Origin: an uncultured Lachnospiraceae bacterium
Lineage (GTDB): Bacteria; Bacillota; Clostridia; Lachnospirales; Lachnospiraceae
Length of the DNA: 64,000 nt
Assembly (NCBI GenBank): GCA_934437985.1
Contig: CAKSBI010000005.1
Span: 20,854 to 84,853 of the forward strand
Direction: 5' to 3'
Part shown: positions 62,239 through 64,000 of the stretch, piece after piece
Layout: the number at the start of each line of letters is the position of its first letter
Numbering within the stretch: the stretch's first letter is position 1
Translations under genes and position numbers: made by a program
The notes under the pieces: generated by a model
Databases searched by the model: none
What the model saw: the letters and a program-made list of their open reading frames with translations, nothing else
Told to the model about the DNA's origin: nothing

Positions 62239-64000
62239 CTACTTACCCTGCGCACACTTCCCCTTCAGGATATGGTTGCATGCCATGCCAAGTCCAAGCA
62301 GTATCCAGAATACCGGTGCTACACACACTGTAGAATCATTGGCAACGCCGCATACCATATAACCAAAGCTTCCCACAAGTATTGCCAATGACAAAATATA
62401 CGCAGTGCCAATGTCCTTTTTTCCGTATAACAGTCTTACACTCTGCACAAAATATGCACCATATAAGACCAGTATTGCAATAAGGGACAACACTCCCGTC
62501 TGGACACCCGTCTGCAGATACATGTTGTGCGGCCTTGTTACAACCTGTGTACTGTATGTATTGTTATGCATTGCAACATAATCATTATTAGGATATTCAT
62601 ACACAAAATTATCCGGTCCGCATCCATATATTATATTTTTGAACAAAAGAGGTATTGACCTTGACCATATAAAACCTCTGTTTGATGCAAATGATTCATG
62701 CCCCTTAAATCCTATGCTTTTTGAATTCACAATGTCCTTTGTCTTCTTGCCATAGACATTGTAATAATAATAACTGCCGTCATCATCCTTAACAAATGTA
62801 TATGTACCTCCACATATCACATTAAAACCAATACTTCCATCACTTATCCTGGCACCGCTAAAGTATATATCCTTATAAAATTCGTCTCCTGATACTATCG
62901 TATCTGATGCCTGGTCGTATGCAAATGTAAGCTTATTATGATCTGCATCGCTTACATCAAGTAACATCTGCCCCCCATCCGAAACATTGCAGCTGACATA
63001 TATTGTTGTATCTTTATACCCAAGCTCTACACCATCATCATGAACCTGCATTGAAGTAAGGATTCTTGTATCCTCCGTCAGACGGTATTTGTCAAGCGCC
63101 TCATTAATCTTATCATGGTTAACCGACACCACGGCCACCATGCATACAACAGCAGCTCCCAGCATTATTCCTATATACTTTCCGAACCTTTTCATAAGCG
63201 GAATGCATAATGCACATGTAAGTATAAAACAAACTGCAACTGCTGTCATACCGGTAGTTGATGCAGAACCGATAAGGCACACAATAAGCATCACCGCGTT
63301 GATACCCATAACTGCCTTCTGCCACATATGATCCATTACATATATCCCCGCAATCATAACAGGAAGCACAAGCGCCACATATGACCCAACATAATTAGGA
63401 TTATACAATGTCATATATACCCTGCCCGGATCAAATGAAAGTGAAATACTCTCTGCGCTTATATCGCTAAACATTGTTATAAGTGATTTTCCTGCGTATG
63501 TAGTGAAAAAATCACATGCCAGAAACTGGAGTACACCCAGAAACGATATAACCGCAACTCCCCACATGAACAGCTTAAGGATGCTTATAACCGCATCATC
63601 GCTTGTTATAAATATGTACACAAATATTAGGAAGACCATATATCCCGCGAGAACCGGAAATGGTTCATGCTGTGCATACATGCCGGCAAATGCCCCATGT
63701 ACGTCATCGGCAAGGACTGATGACAGAAAAGCTGCCGCAATATAAACAGCCGCACATATGCATATTAACCTGTTATCTTTAAAATATGGCATATATATAC
63801 TGCTTTTTGAATAAAGCCTTGTAGCAATTATCACAAGCATGGCACATGCAATAACTATTATTCCGATCATTTTACATTTTAGGAAAAAATCATATTCCAT
63901 GTCCTTCGATGAGAACCAGTCATACGCAGCAAGTCCGCTTGATGATGCAATAAGCTGTACAAGCAGCGGAATCAGGCCTGCTGCCGCAAATATAAGCCAG
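62239..64000 (-). CDS. O-antigen ligase/polymerase-like membrane protein (runs off right edge)
   Basis: Polytopic membrane protein; at least 586 codons lie in the window. The reading frame stays open from 63900 to the right edge (…GLAAYDWFSSKDMEYDFF…), so the ATG at 63900 is internal. About ten membrane helices are visible. The Wzy_C signature region is SNRGFIWSRSIPLLFKNIIY then GCGPDNF, followed by RPHNMYLQTGVQTG. Between them, an extracytoplasmic beta-rich insert of about 130 residues (DTTIYVSCNVSDGGQMLLDV; GGTYTFVKDDDGSYYYYNVY) is unusual. Such proteins join or polymerise glycans on lipid carriers at the outer face. Substrate unknown. Confidence 0.85.
   Translation of the reverse strand, partial: WLIFAAAGLIPLLVQLIASSSGLAAYDWFSSKDMEYDFFLKCKMIGIIVIACAMLVIIATRLYSKSSIYMPYFKDNRLICICAAVYIAAAFLSSVLADDVHGAFAGMYAQHEPFPVLAGYMVFLIFVYIFITSDDAVISILKLFMWGVAVISFLGVLQFLACDFFTTYAGKSLITMFSDISAESISLSFDPGRVYMTLYNPNYVGSYVALVLPVMIAGIYVMDHMWQKAVMGINAVMLIVCLIGSASTTGMTAVAVCFILTCALCIPLMKRFGKYIGIMLGAAVVCMVAVVSVNHDKINEALDKYRLTEDTRILTSMQVHDDGVELGYKDTTIYVSCNVSDGGQMLLDVSDADHNKLTFAYDQASDTIVSGDEFYKDIYFSGARISDGSIGFNVICGGTYTFVKDDDGSYYYYNVYGKKTKDIVNSKSIGFKGHESFASNRGFIWSRSIPLLFKNIIYGCGPDNFVYEYPNNDYVAMHNNTYSTQVVTRPHNMYLQTGVQTGVLSLIAILVLYGAYFVQSVRLLYGKKDIGTAYILSLAILVGSFGYMVCGVANDSTVCVAPVFWILLGLGMACNHILKGKCAQGK

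Noticed and set aside
63900..64000. ATG at 63900 as the start of the polymerase-like gene
   Set aside because: The frame continues open to the right edge with membrane-protein-like sequence, so the gene is truncated by the window.

Overview
The window looks like chromosomal core genome of a butyrate-forming, low-GC Gram-positive anaerobe of the Clostridia, most likely family Lachnospiraceae. The grounds are a thiolase-crotonase-hydroxybutyryl-CoA dehydrogenase operon with phosphate butyryltransferase/butyrate kinase close by, an hprK-glucokinase-murB-whiA-crh block, strong AGGAGG-type ribosome sites, many BspA-like or lysine-rich secreted proteins, and large paralogue-poor families (probably DUF5716/DUF5717) that I associate with Lachnospiraceae. 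I see no rRNA, tRNA, CRISPR array, insertion sequence or prophage.

Layout. 1-7.6 kb: thl-crt-hbd (minus strand, hbd runs off the left edge), coaD, a secreted SH3/Fn3 protein, then ptb-buk (plus), so both ends of the acetyl-CoA to butyrate route are here. 8-9.6 kb: a DUF1294 membrane protein and a CaCA cation exchanger whose about 230-nt leader has the features of a yybP-ykoY manganese riboswitch. 9.8-14.3 kb: a complete pantothenate/CoA operon, DUF2520 ketopantoate reductase candidate (panG), panB, panC, panD, coaBC. 14.3-28 kb: minus-strand envelope and surface genes: an Ig-like protein, a BspA-like LRR protein, a small secreted protein, and two ECF sigma-factor operons. One encodes a membrane-anchored beta-propeller protein. 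The other encodes a membrane protein with an Asn-rich linker followed by MoxR ATPase, DUF58 and transglutaminase proteins.

28-35 kb: an RsmF-type rRNA methyltransferase, an M29 aminopeptidase, a large exported protein with a C39-like C-terminus, a tiny Asp-rich protein and another secreted protein. 35-36.5 kb (plus): a DUF134 regulator, an internally deleted L-lactate dehydrogenase, and a hotdog thioesterase. 36.5-45.4 kb (minus): pfkA with dnaE, then hprK-glk-murB-whiA-crh, in which the HPr-like protein has Gly at position 15 and keeps Ser46, so it can only be a Crh-type regulator. 45.6-47.2 kb (plus): an Mrp/NBP35 ATPase and thiamine pyrophosphokinase.

47.1-54.3 kb holds the most interesting candidate system: a compact minus-strand operon encoding a 31-residue membrane peptide, a 1188-residue beta-domain/alpha-solenoid protein, an actin/Hsp70-fold protein, a TPR-like protein and a coiled-coil protein with two membrane segments. 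No function is known to me for this set. 54.4-58.1 kb: purC-purB-purA. 58.2-64 kb: a Cys/Gly-rich small protein, a Tyr/Asn-rich small protein, aroC, remnants of a chemotaxis-type receiver, trpS, two small conserved-looking proteins, and an O-antigen-ligase-like polytopic protein that runs off the right edge. Start codons were mostly moved inward from the longest open frame to the codon that follows a ribosome-binding site.
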